The notes: generated from the sequence alone by a model not told the origin. 7,783 nt of DNA from Ruminococcus sp. (GCA_017418765.1 JAFOMV010000250.1:1-7783), one strand, 5' to 3'. Numbered from the stretch's first letter, positions 1 through 7,420 are shown. Numbers and translations are program-made.

Positions 1-354
1 ATGATGAGCATAGTTCAGCAGGATGGCGTTTTCTATTTTGAGACAGACAAAACAATGCGTAAATATCATCAGTTAATGAAGAATCCGTATGTTGCACTGT
101 GCATAGATAACATACAGATCGAAGGTGTGGCTGAGGAGGCAGGAAAGCCTCTTGAACATAAGATATTTTCAAAGCTTTTCAGTCAGCAGCATAAAGGTTC
201 CTTTGACGCATACAGTTCATTGGAGAATGAACGGGTTTTTGAAGTAAGGCCTGTTTTCGTGCAGCGATGGCTGTATATCGAAAGCATCCCGTATATAGAA
301 AAGTTCTATGTGGAAGAAAAACGCTATATCAAGGAGAAGTATAATGGAGAATAA
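1..354 (+). CDS. Pyridoxamine 5'-phosphate oxidase family protein, 3' part (5' end outside window)
   Basis: The 117 visible residues match the C-terminal three quarters of small PPOX-fold flavin-binding proteins (split beta-barrel). The segments GVFYFETDK, RKYHQLMKNPYVALCIDN, IQIEGVAEE, and near the end VRPVFVQRWLY all fit this family. Such proteins normally have about 25-35 further residues with the first beta strands before this point, so the ATG at base 1 is most likely an internal methionine and the true start lies upstream. The family binds FMN or F420, and the substrate cannot be told from sequence. The gene runs into the following acetyltransferase gene with an 11-base overlap, which suggests co-transcription and translational coupling. 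Family call is confident; the exact reaction is unknown. Confidence 0.8.
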   Translation: MMSIVQQDGVFYFETDKTMRKYHQLMKNPYVALCIDNIQIEGVAEEAGKPLEHKIFSKLFSQQHKGSFDAYSSLENERVFEVRPVFVQRWLYIESIPYIEKFYVEEKRYIKEKYNGE

Positions 355-799
355 ATACATCAGAAAAGCCACAGAGAAAGACGTTTCGAGAGTGGCGGAG
401 ATACTGATTTTCAATTACAGACTTAATTTCTATCCCATATTCAAAAGTGACGACTACTATTTCAACGAACTTCAGGTCATAGATGAAGCAAAGCGATTCT
501 ACACCGATAAGCAGAGGTTCAACAACACTTATGTCTACGATGACGGTGCTGTAAAGGGATTTATCACAGTCATGAACGGCGAAGTTGACCGGCTTTTCGT
601 TGAACCTATCCTCCAGGGCAACGGAATAGGTGCTCAGCTTCTTGAGTATGCCATAGATAACTGCGGAGCGGAATCACTGTGGGCGCTGGAGAAAAATGTC
701 CGTGCTATCGAGTTCTATTCACGTCACGGCTTCAGGCATTCCGGCGAGAAGAAACTGGAGGAAGATACTGACGAATATCTGCTCAGGCTTGTGAAGTAA
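344..799 (+). CDS. GNAT-family N-acetyltransferase
   Basis: A 151-residue protein of usual single-domain GNAT length. The acetyl-CoA pyrophosphate-binding motif A is clear at residues 82-102: a strand (VDRLFVEP) followed by the Q-G-N-G-I-G loop at 91-96 and helix AQLLEYAI. Motif B (NVRAIEFYSRHGF, 118-130) is the usual N-x-x-A-x-x-F-Y-x-x-x-G-F signature. It should transfer an acetyl group from acetyl-CoA to an amine; the acceptor is unknown. I chose the ATG at 344 because AGGAG at 332-336 lies 7 bases before it and the IRKATEKD opening is typical of GNATs. An upstream in-frame ATG at 308 adds 12 residues without a good ribosome site. It overlaps the preceding flavoprotein gene. It is separated from the rhomboid gene by a promoter, so it is not part of the Ter operon. 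Confidence 0.88.
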   Translation: MENKYIRKATEKDVSRVAEILIFNYRLNFYPIFKSDDYYFNELQVIDEAKRFYTDKQRFNNTYVYDDGAVKGFITVMNGEVDRLFVEPILQGNGIGAQLLEYAIDNCGAESLWALEKNVRAIEFYSRHGFRHSGEKKLEEDTDEYLLRLVK

Positions 800-816
800 G
801 CAGAGTATATTAGGTA

Positions 817-845
817 TTGACAAATTACATACAGTATGGTACAAT
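817..845 (+). promoter_or_regulatory. Sigma-A promoter of the rhomboid-yceG-telA-terD operon
   Basis: A perfect -35 box TTGACA (817-822) is followed after exactly 17 bases by TACAAT (840-845), which differs from TATAAT by one base. Transcription would start near 852, leaving a leader of roughly 73 bases before the rhomboid ATG. The spacer holds an 11-base palindrome, CATAC-A-GTATG (828-838), which could be an operator. I saw no convincing hairpin terminator between the acetyltransferase stop and this promoter, so some readthrough from upstream is possible. Downstream genes are closely packed to 5710, so this is the likely promoter of the whole Ter operon. Confidence 0.8.
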
Positions 846-907
846 GAATGAGTAATCTGTCTAATATAACAGTTTATCAATAGTGTAAATTGTACATATT
901 AAATAAT

Positions 908-914
908 GAGGAGG
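908..914 (+). promoter_or_regulatory. Ribosome binding site deciding the rhomboid start
   Basis: GAGGAGG lies 10 bases before the ATG at 925 but only one base before the in-frame TTG at 916. The spacing favours the ATG, removing three residues (MPI) from the longest open frame. Confidence 0.75.
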
Positions 915-924
915 CTTGCCTATC

Positions 925-1518
925 ATGGAGAAAGTAAGAAAGAAACTTGATATATCATTTAATTCTCCGATTGTGCTGACCTTTTCTATGATATGTCTTG
1001 CGGCACTGATAATGGGGACGCTGACAGGCGGTATAACTAACGATCTTCTGTTCAGTGTTTACCGTTCATCATTGGCAAGTCCGTTCACATATCTGCGATT
1101 TATAGGACACGTTTTCGGTCATGTTGGATGGGATCATTTCATAGGCAACATTACACTTCTGCTTTTGATTGGCCCTATGCTTGAAGAAAAATACGGCTCT
1201 AAGAATATTCTTTTCGTGATACTGGCAACTGCGGTCATAACAGGGCTTGTTAATTTCATATTCTTTCCGCATGTGCATCTTCTTGGGGCAAGCGGTGTAG
1301 TATTTGCATTTATACTGCTTTCATCATTTACAAGCATCAGCGACGGCAAGATACCGCTGACATTCCTGCTTGTGCTGATAATATATATGGGCGGTCAGGT
1401 ATATGACGCTTTATTCGTTAAGGACAACGTTTCTAATCTCACTCATATCATAGGCGGCGGAGTAGGTTCTGTGCTGGGATATGTGATGACTAAAAATAAA
1501 ATGGATAATTATCATTAA
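925..1518 (+). CDS. Rhomboid-family intramembrane serine protease
   Basis: A 197-residue polytopic membrane protein with about six hydrophobic segments, the size of a minimal bacterial rhomboid. The catalytic dyad is visible. The nucleophile is Ser123 in G-A-S-G (121-124, within LLGASGVVFAF), and the general base is His174 in HIIGG at the start of the last segment. The HxxxN motif of the second transmembrane segment is present as H71-F-I-G-N75, preceded by the GHVGWDHF pattern common in rhomboids. It should cleave transmembrane proteins within the membrane and looks catalytically intact. It is the first gene after a strong sigma-A promoter, and only 25 bases separate it from the yceG-like gene, so it is probably co-transcribed with yceG, telA and terD. 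Substrate unknown; a membrane stress or signalling protein is an inference from context. Confidence 0.9.
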   Translation: MEKVRKKLDISFNSPIVLTFSMICLAALIMGTLTGGITNDLLFSVYRSSLASPFTYLRFIGHVFGHVGWDHFIGNITLLLLIGPMLEEKYGSKNILFVILATAVITGLVNFIFFPHVHLLGASGVVFAFILLSSFTSISDGKIPLTFLLVLIIYMGGQVYDALFVKDNVSNLTHIIGGGVGSVLGYVMTKNKMDNYH

Positions 1519-1543
1519 GGTCAATATATAAAGGATAATCAGT

Positions 1544-3949
1544 ATGCTTAACAAGGTGCGTATAGAAAGCCCTGATGATTATTTTACAGAGCTTGGCAAA
1601 CGCAAGGAAAAAGGAGTTTATTTCTGCCGTATCAATGGATACAATCAGCAGATACACGACTTTCTCATGAAATATCATGAGGAGGCAAGGCTGAACGGCG
1701 TAATAATAGAGGGGAGACTTCCTAATCCTGATAATAATAATCTTTCTTATTACAATGATATAATGGGAATGGATTTCAGGATGGATGCAGGATTTATCAA
1801 TCAGAGTCTCGGTAAGTGGCTGCCACGTATGACAGCGCAGCAGAGAAGCAGCATTACTGCGGCTATGTTCAGAACTCTTACCGATCTGGAAAAACAGGGC
1901 AAAAATGAGAATATGCTCAAGAACACATATATTAAATTCATGTGCTGGCTTTATTACAGGTTTGAGAGGATCATAAATGCCCTTGGAAATGAAAAACTGC
2001 CTAAGATACTATATGAGGGCGATATAAGCCAGTATGAACTGCTTATACTGAATATTCTTTCATTTGCAGGCTGTGATGTGGTAATGTTACAGTATAGCGG
2101 CGATTCTGAATACCAAAAGACTGATCCGTCCCTTAAATATTCTGATGAGCTTTCTGCAGGGGCTATGTCCCCTTTCCCGGCAGGCTTTTCCCTCAGATAT
2201 CTCAGGGATGAGATACAGCGGAATACAGCATCTCAGAAATCTGTTTCACCGTGGCGTCAGGGCGGCAGCAATGCAGATAAAGTTTCTGAACCTGTATTTG
2301 CATCAAGGCAGAATGATCAGCCCTCAGCAGTCGAACCGCCTGTTATAAAACTTGACGGTTCAAGAGTTGAAAAAATGCTGGCTTCCAGGCCACTGGTCGC
2401 TAACTGCACCAATGTCTGGATGAAAGGCAGGGTAATGGATGAGGTTAAAAAACCTCCTGTTACACGTGGTGATGACGGCAGATTCTACTATAACTGTTTT
2501 TGCCGGATAAGCGGCGCAGAAAACAAAGTAACATACGTCAACGAGCTTTTTCAGCTTCAGCTTGAACTGAAAAACAACGGCAGGCGTATGGTCATACTCA
2601 ATAATATTATCGAACCGCCCTCAAATGACGAGATAGCAAAAGTCAAAAGGGCAAATTATACAAGCATAGATCAGCTTCTTGTCAATCTTGTCCCTAATCT
2701 GCACGTTCAGGCGTGGGGAGAGGCTAATAAGCTGATACAGTGGCATTTCCTGGATTTCATGCGTGAGGAAAGCAAGGCACAGGGAATGAATATTTCAAGG
2801 CTGACAAGCAAAAGTGTTTATCTTATATGCTGGCTGAAGCGGTTCAAACGGCTTTTTGAAAACTGGCGAATGCCTGAGATAGGATGTTTCTTCTATCTTG
2901 GAGGCTGCAAGAACGATAATGAAGAAATGCTGTGCAGATTCCTGTCACGACTTCCTGTGGATGTTATCATATTTCTTCCTGACCTTAACAGAGTTTGCAG
3001 CCTTGAAGATGATCATCTGTATGAGGAGCATAATACTGATTCGCTTTCACTTAACGAATTTCCGGAATCCAGCGGAGGTATCAGGATAGCTACCGCTGCA
3101 TATCAGGCAGAAAGAGAGCTTGACAGCATTATGTATCATGATTCCGGACTTTACCGCAACAATCAGTACGGCAAGGCAAATACAGTATGCTTGCAGACAA
3201 TGTATGAAGAAATAGCTATCCTATGGGATCAGGAACTGAAATACAGACCGAATTTCAGTACAGTAGGCGATGAAGTCAATATCCCCGTCATCTTTGCCAA
3301 GATTTCAGGGGTAAAGGACAGCGATACCGCAGCTTACTGGAGCAATATCAAAAGAATGATAACTCAGGATACTTTCCTTATTAAGAGAGTACCGTATATA
3401 CAGCCCAATGCAATGAATCCTGTGAAGCAGTTTGCTGCCAGTTTCCTTATGAACGGCAAGTTACAGAAGCGGCGCATAAGGGAACATCCGGTTTATCAGT
3501 ATGGCTTTCTGAGAGAATCAGTACAGGAGCATATACTCGATAAACTCCAGTATCTCATAGATCAGAGATTCATTAAGGGAACTTTTGAGAACGGCATGGA
3601 GTACACCATTGTTGCTACCGTGCTGAATATGGAAAAGAATATCGTAAGAATGATACAGAAATTTGATTTCACCAAAAAGAATCCAAAGCTCATATTCATA
3701 ATCACTGACGAAAATATTCTTTCCATAGAGGATACGATACTTGCTGCTTTTCTCGATCTGATAGGTTTCGATATAGTTTTCTTCGTTCCAACAGGTTATC
3801 AGAGCGTTGAAAGATACTTTGCAAAGGAAATGATAGAAGAACACCAGATAGGCGAATATATCTATGATCTTCGTGTGCCTGATATGAATTCTATTTCCGC
3901 TGAGGCGAAGCGCAGACTTCGTGATAAATTTTTTAAGAGAGGTAAATGA
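1544..3949 (+). CDS. yceG: YceG-like protein of the Ter/tellurium-resistance stress module (long, triplicated form)
   Basis: An 801-residue, probably cytosolic protein with no signal peptide or membrane segment. I assign it to the B. subtilis YceG type (Pfam 'YceG_bac'; unrelated to E. coli YceG/MltG) from general character and its place directly before TelA and TerD, the same company it keeps in B. subtilis. It is longer than B. subtilis YceG (about 540 residues as I recall). Reading it by eye I see three A-B units. A segments share F-[CA]-[CA]-[RK]-I-[NS]-G at 27-32, 319-324 and 584-589. B segments contain a helix, a strand after [LMN]-P-[KE], then a strand [CVF]-D-[VI]-[VI] at about 128-187, 425-482 and 687-752. 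Residues 190-312 between units 1 and 2 look disordered (Ser, Pro, Gln rich). The start has AAGGA 8 bases upstream. Biochemical role unknown; proposed in the literature as part of a Ter-linked biosynthetic module. Confidence 0.75.
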   Translation: MLNKVRIESPDDYFTELGKRKEKGVYFCRINGYNQQIHDFLMKYHEEARLNGVIIEGRLPNPDNNNLSYYNDIMGMDFRMDAGFINQSLGKWLPRMTAQQRSSITAAMFRTLTDLEKQGKNENMLKNTYIKFMCWLYYRFERIINALGNEKLPKILYEGDISQYELLILNILSFAGCDVVMLQYSGDSEYQKTDPSLKYSDELSAGAMSPFPAGFSLRYLRDEIQRNTASQKSVSPWRQGGSNADKVSEPVFASRQNDQPSAVEPPVIKLDGSRVEKMLASRPLVANCTNVWMKGRVMDEVKKPPVTRGDDGRFYYNCFCRISGAENKVTYVNELFQLQLELKNNGRRMVILNNIIEPPSNDEIAKVKRANYTSIDQLLVNLVPNLHVQAWGEANKLIQWHFLDFMREESKAQGMNISRLTSKSVYLICWLKRFKRLFENWRMPEIGCFFYLGGCKNDNEEMLCRFLSRLPVDVIIFLPDLNRVCSLEDDHLYEEHNTDSLSLNEFPESSGGIRIATAAYQAERELDSIMYHDSGLYRNNQYGKANTVCLQTMYEEIAILWDQELKYRPNFSTVGDEVNIPVIFAKISGVKDSDTAAYWSNIKRMITQDTFLIKRVPYIQPNAMNPVKQFAASFLMNGKLQKRRIREHPVYQYGFLRESVQEHILDKLQYLIDQRFIKGTFENGMEYTIVATVLNMEKNIVRMIQKFDFTKKNPKLIFIITDENILSIEDTILAAFLDLIGFDIVFFVPTGYQSVERYFAKEMIEEHQIGEYIYDLRVPDMNSISAEAKRRLRDKFFKRGK
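3937..3942 (+). promoter_or_regulatory. Ribosome binding site deciding the telA start
   Basis: GAGAGG ends 3 bases before the ATG at 3946 and 9 bases before the in-frame ATG at 3952. The second start is favoured and leaves a 2-base gap after the yceG stop instead of a 4-base overlap. The site lies inside the yceG-like coding region, so the two genes are probably translationally coupled. Confidence 0.6.
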
Positions 3950-3951
3950 TA

Positions 3952-5109
3952 ATGGGACTTGATTTCAGTAAAGCTGCTGTTCCCGCAGAGGAAACAGTTG
4001 AAAAAGTAGAAGCAGATGTAGTGGGACAGGAGCTTCCTGTCGAGAAGTATGACATAGTAGCTGACAGGGAACAGCTCAATACTCAGCTCGTAGGTTCAGA
4101 AGAAGTAGATGCTCTTGTAAGTACCATCGAAATAGATAATATGGAATCTATCGTAACTTTCGGTGCAGAGACTGCTGAGGAGATATCAAAGGCTTCCGAT
4201 GTTGTACTCAGAAATATGAATATGGCTCAGTTTGATGAGTCAACTAAAATGATGAACACCCTTGCAAAGATAATGTCGGAATTTGATGTAGATGAATTAA
4301 GGGACGATCCAAGCCTTTTCAGCAAGCTTTTCGGAAATCTCCGCAAGCAGCTGGATAAGATACTTGCTAAGTATCACACAATGGGTGATGAAGTTGATAA
4401 GATATATGTTGAGCTCAAAAAGTATGAATCACAGATCAAGGAGTCTAACCGTAATCTGAGTACTATGTTCAATGCGAATGTTAACTATTACCATGATCTT
4501 GTCAAGTATATCCTTGCAGGTGAACAGGGCTGCCGTGAGATCGAAGCATACATCAAACAGCGTCAGTCTGACTTTGAGGCTACAGGTGATAATGCTATAC
4601 AGTTTGAGATACAGAATCTGAATCAGTGCCTTATGATGCTGGAACAGCGTACTCAGGACCTGAGAACTGCTGAGGCTGTCGCTATGCAGTCTATCCCGAT
4701 GATAAAGACAATGGAATTCACCAATATGAACCTTGTCAGAAAGATCAATTCAGCTTTCATTATCACTCTCCCTGTATTCAAGCAGGCTCTTGCTCAGGCT
4801 ATCATGCTCAAGCGTCAGAAGCTTCAGGCTGAATCAATGGCTGAGCTTGACAAGAAAACTAATGAAATGCTTATTCAGAACGCCCAGAATACAGTTACAC
4901 AGTCAAAAATGGCTGCTATGCTTACAGCTGGAAGTTCTATTAAGATAGAGACATTGGAAACTACTTGGAGAACTATCTGCAACGGTATCGAGGAAACCAA
5001 AGCCATCCAGGCTGACGCTCACAGAAAGCGTATAGAGGATCAGAAGAAACTCGAACTCATGAAGCAGGAATTCAACGAAAAGTACCATATGCCAAACTCA
5101 AATAAGTAA
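3952..5109 (+). CDS. telA: TelA/YceH-family toxic anion resistance protein
   Basis: A 385-residue soluble, almost entirely helical protein, the normal length for TelA/KlaA/YceH proteins. An acidic, variable N-terminal tail (about 1-62) precedes the conserved core, which starts at IVTFGAETAEEISKASD (67-83). It continues through LFGNLRKQLDKILAKY (126-141) and long charged helices likely to form coiled coils (145-245). Near the end are TLPVFKQALAQAI (272-284) and ETTWRTICNGIEETK (336-350), typical of the family. TelA was named for plasmid-borne tellurite resistance. In B. subtilis, YceH belongs to an envelope-stress locus linked to lantibiotic resistance. Its biochemical activity is not known; a scaffold or membrane-associated role is inference. 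It sits between the yceG-like gene (2-base gap) and terD (19-base gap). The MGLDFSK start is chosen by ribosome-site spacing. Confidence 0.92.
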   Translation: MGLDFSKAAVPAEETVEKVEADVVGQELPVEKYDIVADREQLNTQLVGSEEVDALVSTIEIDNMESIVTFGAETAEEISKASDVVLRNMNMAQFDESTKMMNTLAKIMSEFDVDELRDDPSLFSKLFGNLRKQLDKILAKYHTMGDEVDKIYVELKKYESQIKESNRNLSTMFNANVNYYHDLVKYILAGEQGCREIEAYIKQRQSDFEATGDNAIQFEIQNLNQCLMMLEQRTQDLRTAEAVAMQSIPMIKTMEFTNMNLVRKINSAFIITLPVFKQALAQAIMLKRQKLQAESMAELDKKTNEMLIQNAQNTVTQSKMAAMLTAGSSIKIETLETTWRTICNGIEETKAIQADAHRKRIEDQKKLELMKQEFNEKYHMPNSNK

Positions 5110-5128
5110 TTAAAGGAGGATCACGATC

Positions 5129-5710
5129 ATGCCGATCAATTTATCAAAAGGACAGAAAGTAAGCCTAACAAAGGACAACCCAGGTCTCAATAATATTCTC
5201 GTAGGACTTGGCTGGGATGTTAATGCATTCGATTCAGGTTCAAGCTTCGATCTTGATGTATCTGTATTCATAGCTGATGCAAGCGGTCATTGTCCTTCTG
5301 AAAAGGAATTCATATTCTATGGAAATCTCGAACATCCAAGCGGTGCGGTAAAGCATATGGGCGATAACCTTACAGGTGAAGGTGACGGCGATGATGAGCA
5401 GATCCATGTCGAGCTCAGCAAGGTGCCTGCTAACATTGAAAAGATAGCATTCGCAGTTACCATATATGAAGCTGATAAGCGCCGCCAGAATTTCGGACAG
5501 GTATCCAACGCATATATCAGGATCATTGATGAAGCTACACATACCGAGCTTGTTCGCTATGATCTTGGCGAGGATTTTTCTATCGAAACAGCTGTGGTTG
5601 TTGGTGAGATATACAAGAATAACGGTGAGTGGAAGTTCAACGCTATAGGAAGCGGATTCCAGGGCGGACTTGCTGCTCTTTGCGGACATTACGGCATTCA
5701 GGCTGAATGA
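5129..5710 (+). CDS. terD: TerD-family calcium-binding stress protein
   Basis: A full-length single-domain TerD/TerE-type protein of 193 residues. The calcium-binding acidic motifs are present: GLGWD (26-30) with D-L-D at 41-43, and [13 protein letters not shown] at 78-90. The family landmarks FIFYGN (61-66), AFAVTIYEA (107-115), [13 protein letters not shown] (120-132) and GEWKFNAIG (166-174) follow in order. Family members bind two calcium ions per domain and are thought to form a stress-sensing complex with TerB, TerC and others near the membrane. The strong AAAGGAGG (5112-5119) lies 9 bases before the ATG. It is the last gene of the operon, directly followed by a hairpin. Only one terD paralogue is present here, while many Ter loci carry several. 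Confidence 0.96.
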   Translation: MPINLSKGQKVSLTKDNPGLNNILVGLGWDVNAFDSGSSFDLDVSVFIADASGHCPSEKEFIFYGNLEHPSGAVKHMGDNLTGEGDGDDEQIHVELSKVPANIEKIAFAVTIYEADKRRQNFGQVSNAYIRIIDEATHTELVRYDLGEDFSIETAVVVGEIYKNNGEWKFNAIGSGFQGGLAALCGHYGIQAE

Positions 5711-5730
5711 TAGACTTATCATAATAGTTC

Positions 5731-5780
5731 ATGCCATAGCATTTTTGATATTGTCAGAAATGCTATGGCGTTTCTATTGT
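5731..5780 (+). terminator. Probable intrinsic terminator of the Ter operon
   Basis: A near-perfect hairpin: 5731-5748 pairs with 5754-5771 over 18 base pairs (two G-U pairs, no mismatches) around a 5-base loop. The central 12-bp arm GCCATAGCATTT pairs perfectly. The following tail TTTCTATTGT is T-rich but broken by C, A and G, so termination may be incomplete. It begins 20 bases after the terD stop and ends before the response regulator gene, separating the two transcription units. Confidence 0.75.
5751..5780 (+). promoter_or_regulatory. Weak candidate promoter for the two-component genes
   Basis: TTGTCA (5751-5756) and TATTGT (5775-5780) are 18 bases apart, a five-of-six and a four-of-six match to sigma-A boxes, 25 bases before the response regulator start. 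The -35 box lies in the loop and descending arm of the terminator hairpin. No better promoter is visible in 5711-5804, so either this is used or the regulator genes depend on readthrough from terD. Confidence 0.3.
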
Positions 5781-5804
5781 CTGCCGGGAAAAGGAAGAAT
5801 ACAG

Positions 5805-6482
5805 ATGAAAGCGAATATAGCTATTATTGAAGATGATAAGGATATAAGCAGTATCATTGCAAAAGTGCTGTCAGATAACGGTTATTCATATAAGCAAGCT
5901 TACGATGGTGCATCAGCTCTGAAACTTTTCAAAAGTGAAAATTTTGATCTTATACTGCTTGATCTGATGCTGCCTTATGTTAATGGAGAAACGCTTATTT
6001 ATGAGCTTAGAAAGATATCCGATACGCCTGTTATAGTTATCTCGGCAAAGTCTTTGACTGAAACAAAGATAGAGGTACTCAGGCTTGGTGCTGATGATTA
6101 CATAATAAAGCCCTTTGACATCAATGAAGTATTAGTCAGGATAGAAGTCATACTCAGAAGAATATCTCAGCCGTCAGGTGACGGAGTCCTTGTATGCGGC
6201 GGTCTGAAGCTCTTTGCTGCGGAAAAGAGAGTTGAGTATGATGACAGATGTGTACCGCTTACCGCTAAGGAACTGAGTCTGCTTGAAATGTTTATGAAAA
6301 ATCCGAAAAAGACCTATACAAAGGCTGAACTCTATGAATCCGTATGGAACGATGTGTATTATTATGAGGATAACACAATAAACGTACATATGAGCAATCT
6401 GAGAAGCAAGCTGAAAAAAGTATCAGGCAGAGAGCATATAGAGACTGTATGGGGAATAGGCTATCGTCTGAAGGGAGAATAA
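5805..6482 (+). CDS. OmpR/PhoB-family response regulator
   Basis: A 225-residue, standard-length two-domain regulator. The receiver domain (about 3-118) has the acidic pocket E9-D10-D11, phospho-acceptor Asp53 in LILLDLMLP, Ser80 at the Thr/Ser switch position in IVISAKS, and Lys102 in YIIKPF. The winged-helix DNA-binding domain (about 128-223) has LTAKELSLLEMFMKNPKK, the recognition-helix region TINVHMSNLRSKLKK and the terminal wing VWGIGYRLKGE. All key residues are intact. I chose the ATG at 5805 because AAGGA (5791-5795) is 9 bases upstream and the protein then begins at the first receiver strand (ANIAIIEDD). The open frame extends back to 5670 but that part overlaps terD and the terminator. 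The kinase gene follows after one base, so the pair forms one operon. Target genes unknown. Confidence 0.93.
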   Translation: MKANIAIIEDDKDISSIIAKVLSDNGYSYKQAYDGASALKLFKSENFDLILLDLMLPYVNGETLIYELRKISDTPVIVISAKSLTETKIEVLRLGADDYIIKPFDINEVLVRIEVILRRISQPSGDGVLVCGGLKLFAAEKRVEYDDRCVPLTAKELSLLEMFMKNPKKTYTKAELYESVWNDVYYYEDNTINVHMSNLRSKLKKVSGREHIETVWGIGYRLKGE

Positions 6483-6483
6483 A

Positions 6484-7377
6484 ATGTTTGTCACAGTTAT
6501 ATTGTCAATAGCGTGTGTACTGCTTTTATGCTATATTTTTTCTCTGAAAAGCCAGATACGTACAGTTACAAGAGAGATCGGCAGGACTTCTGAATATTCG
6601 TATAATCGTCTTGTGACCATCTCCCTTTTTGATAATGACCTTTCAGCTCTTGTTACAGCGCTCAACAGGGAGATAGACAGCAGAAAGCATATGAAGATCA
6701 GAATTGCGAAAACAGAGGATTCATTCAAAAGAGCGATATCTGATATCGCTCATGACCTGAGAACTCCTCTTTCGGTTGTTAAAGGCGAACTTCAGCTTGC
6801 ATCAAACGGCAGAGACTGCGATGATGATATCAGCCATTACATAGATGTATGTATAAGCAAAACGGATGAACTCAAATATATGACTGACAGCTTTTTTGAG
6901 CTTGCCTTGCTGGAGAGCGACAGCGAGAAAGCCAAATTACAGCGTATAAATATCACCAATCTTATAATGAAATTTATAGCTGAAAACGAAGGACATATAC
7001 GTATGCACAGTATAGAGCCTGATATTGTATTGCCTGATAATACAGTATTTGCTATGGGTGATGAAAAGCTTCTTATGCGTATACTTGAAAACCTTCTTGG
7101 AAACGTCATAAAGTATTCATCAGGCTCTTTTCGGCTTGAGTTGACGGATGGGGCGGAAATCGTAATGTCAAATCCTGCTGCTGATGCTGATAATATAGAT
7201 ACTGCAAGGATATTTGAACGAAGCTATCGGGCTGATGGTCCGAGGAGAAGCGGAAGTGCAGGCCTCGGTCTGAATATAGTAAAGCTTTTGTGTGAAAAAA
7301 TTGATGCAAAAGCAAGTGCGGAGGTTTCAGACGGTCAGCTAAGTATCACTGTGGAGCTTAAAGAGTGTAACGCATGA
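6484..7377 (+). CDS. Sensor histidine kinase, short form without extracellular sensor domain
   Basis: A 297-residue kinase. One N-terminal membrane segment (about 2-20) is followed directly by a charged cytosolic linker (21-75). The dimerisation helix carries the phospho-accepting His90 in SDIAHDLRTPLS. The ATP-binding domain has the N-box ENLLGNVIKYSSG (202-214) with Asn203 and Asn207, the F-box-like RIFERSYRAD (242-251) and the G2 box GLGLNIVK (260-267). The usual D-x-G-x-G G1 box is replaced by SNPAADADN (229-237), a variant common in small Firmicutes kinases of this type, so activity is not ruled out. No periplasmic loop is present, so it probably senses a membrane or cytosolic signal or a partner protein. 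AGGGAG (6472-6477) lies 6 bases before the ATG, within the end of the regulator gene. Paired with the adjacent OmpR-type regulator. Confidence 0.92.
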   Translation: MFVTVILSIACVLLLCYIFSLKSQIRTVTREIGRTSEYSYNRLVTISLFDNDLSALVTALNREIDSRKHMKIRIAKTEDSFKRAISDIAHDLRTPLSVVKGELQLASNGRDCDDDISHYIDVCISKTDELKYMTDSFFELALLESDSEKAKLQRINITNLIMKFIAENEGHIRMHSIEPDIVLPDNTVFAMGDEKLLMRILENLLGNVIKYSSGSFRLELTDGAEIVMSNPAADADNIDTARIFERSYRADGPRRSGSAGLGLNIVKLLCEKIDAKASAEVSDGQLSITVELKECNA

Positions 7378-7420
7378 TGATCAGAATTAACTGATATTTT
7401 ACATTATTGCAAATAATTAC

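Noticed and set aside
839..895. 7-base inverted pair GTACAAT / ATTGTAC in the rhomboid leader region
   Set aside because: Short, AT-rich and 43 bases apart, and one arm is the -10 box itself, so chance is the simpler explanation.
3518..3844. 108-codon minus-strand open frame within the yceG-like gene
   Set aside because: It overlaps B unit 3 of the yceG-like protein, whose sense-strand motifs explain the sequence. The antisense product is low-complexity and unrecognised.
5240..5722. 160-codon open frame on the minus strand over terD
   Set aside because: Lies entirely opposite a confident terD gene. Its product resembles no family I know, and no ribosome site or promoter was apparent.
5670..5804. 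Upstream extension of the response regulator (45 residues)
   Set aside because: It overlaps the end of terD and the terminator hairpin, and receiver domains begin at the residues following the ATG at 5805.
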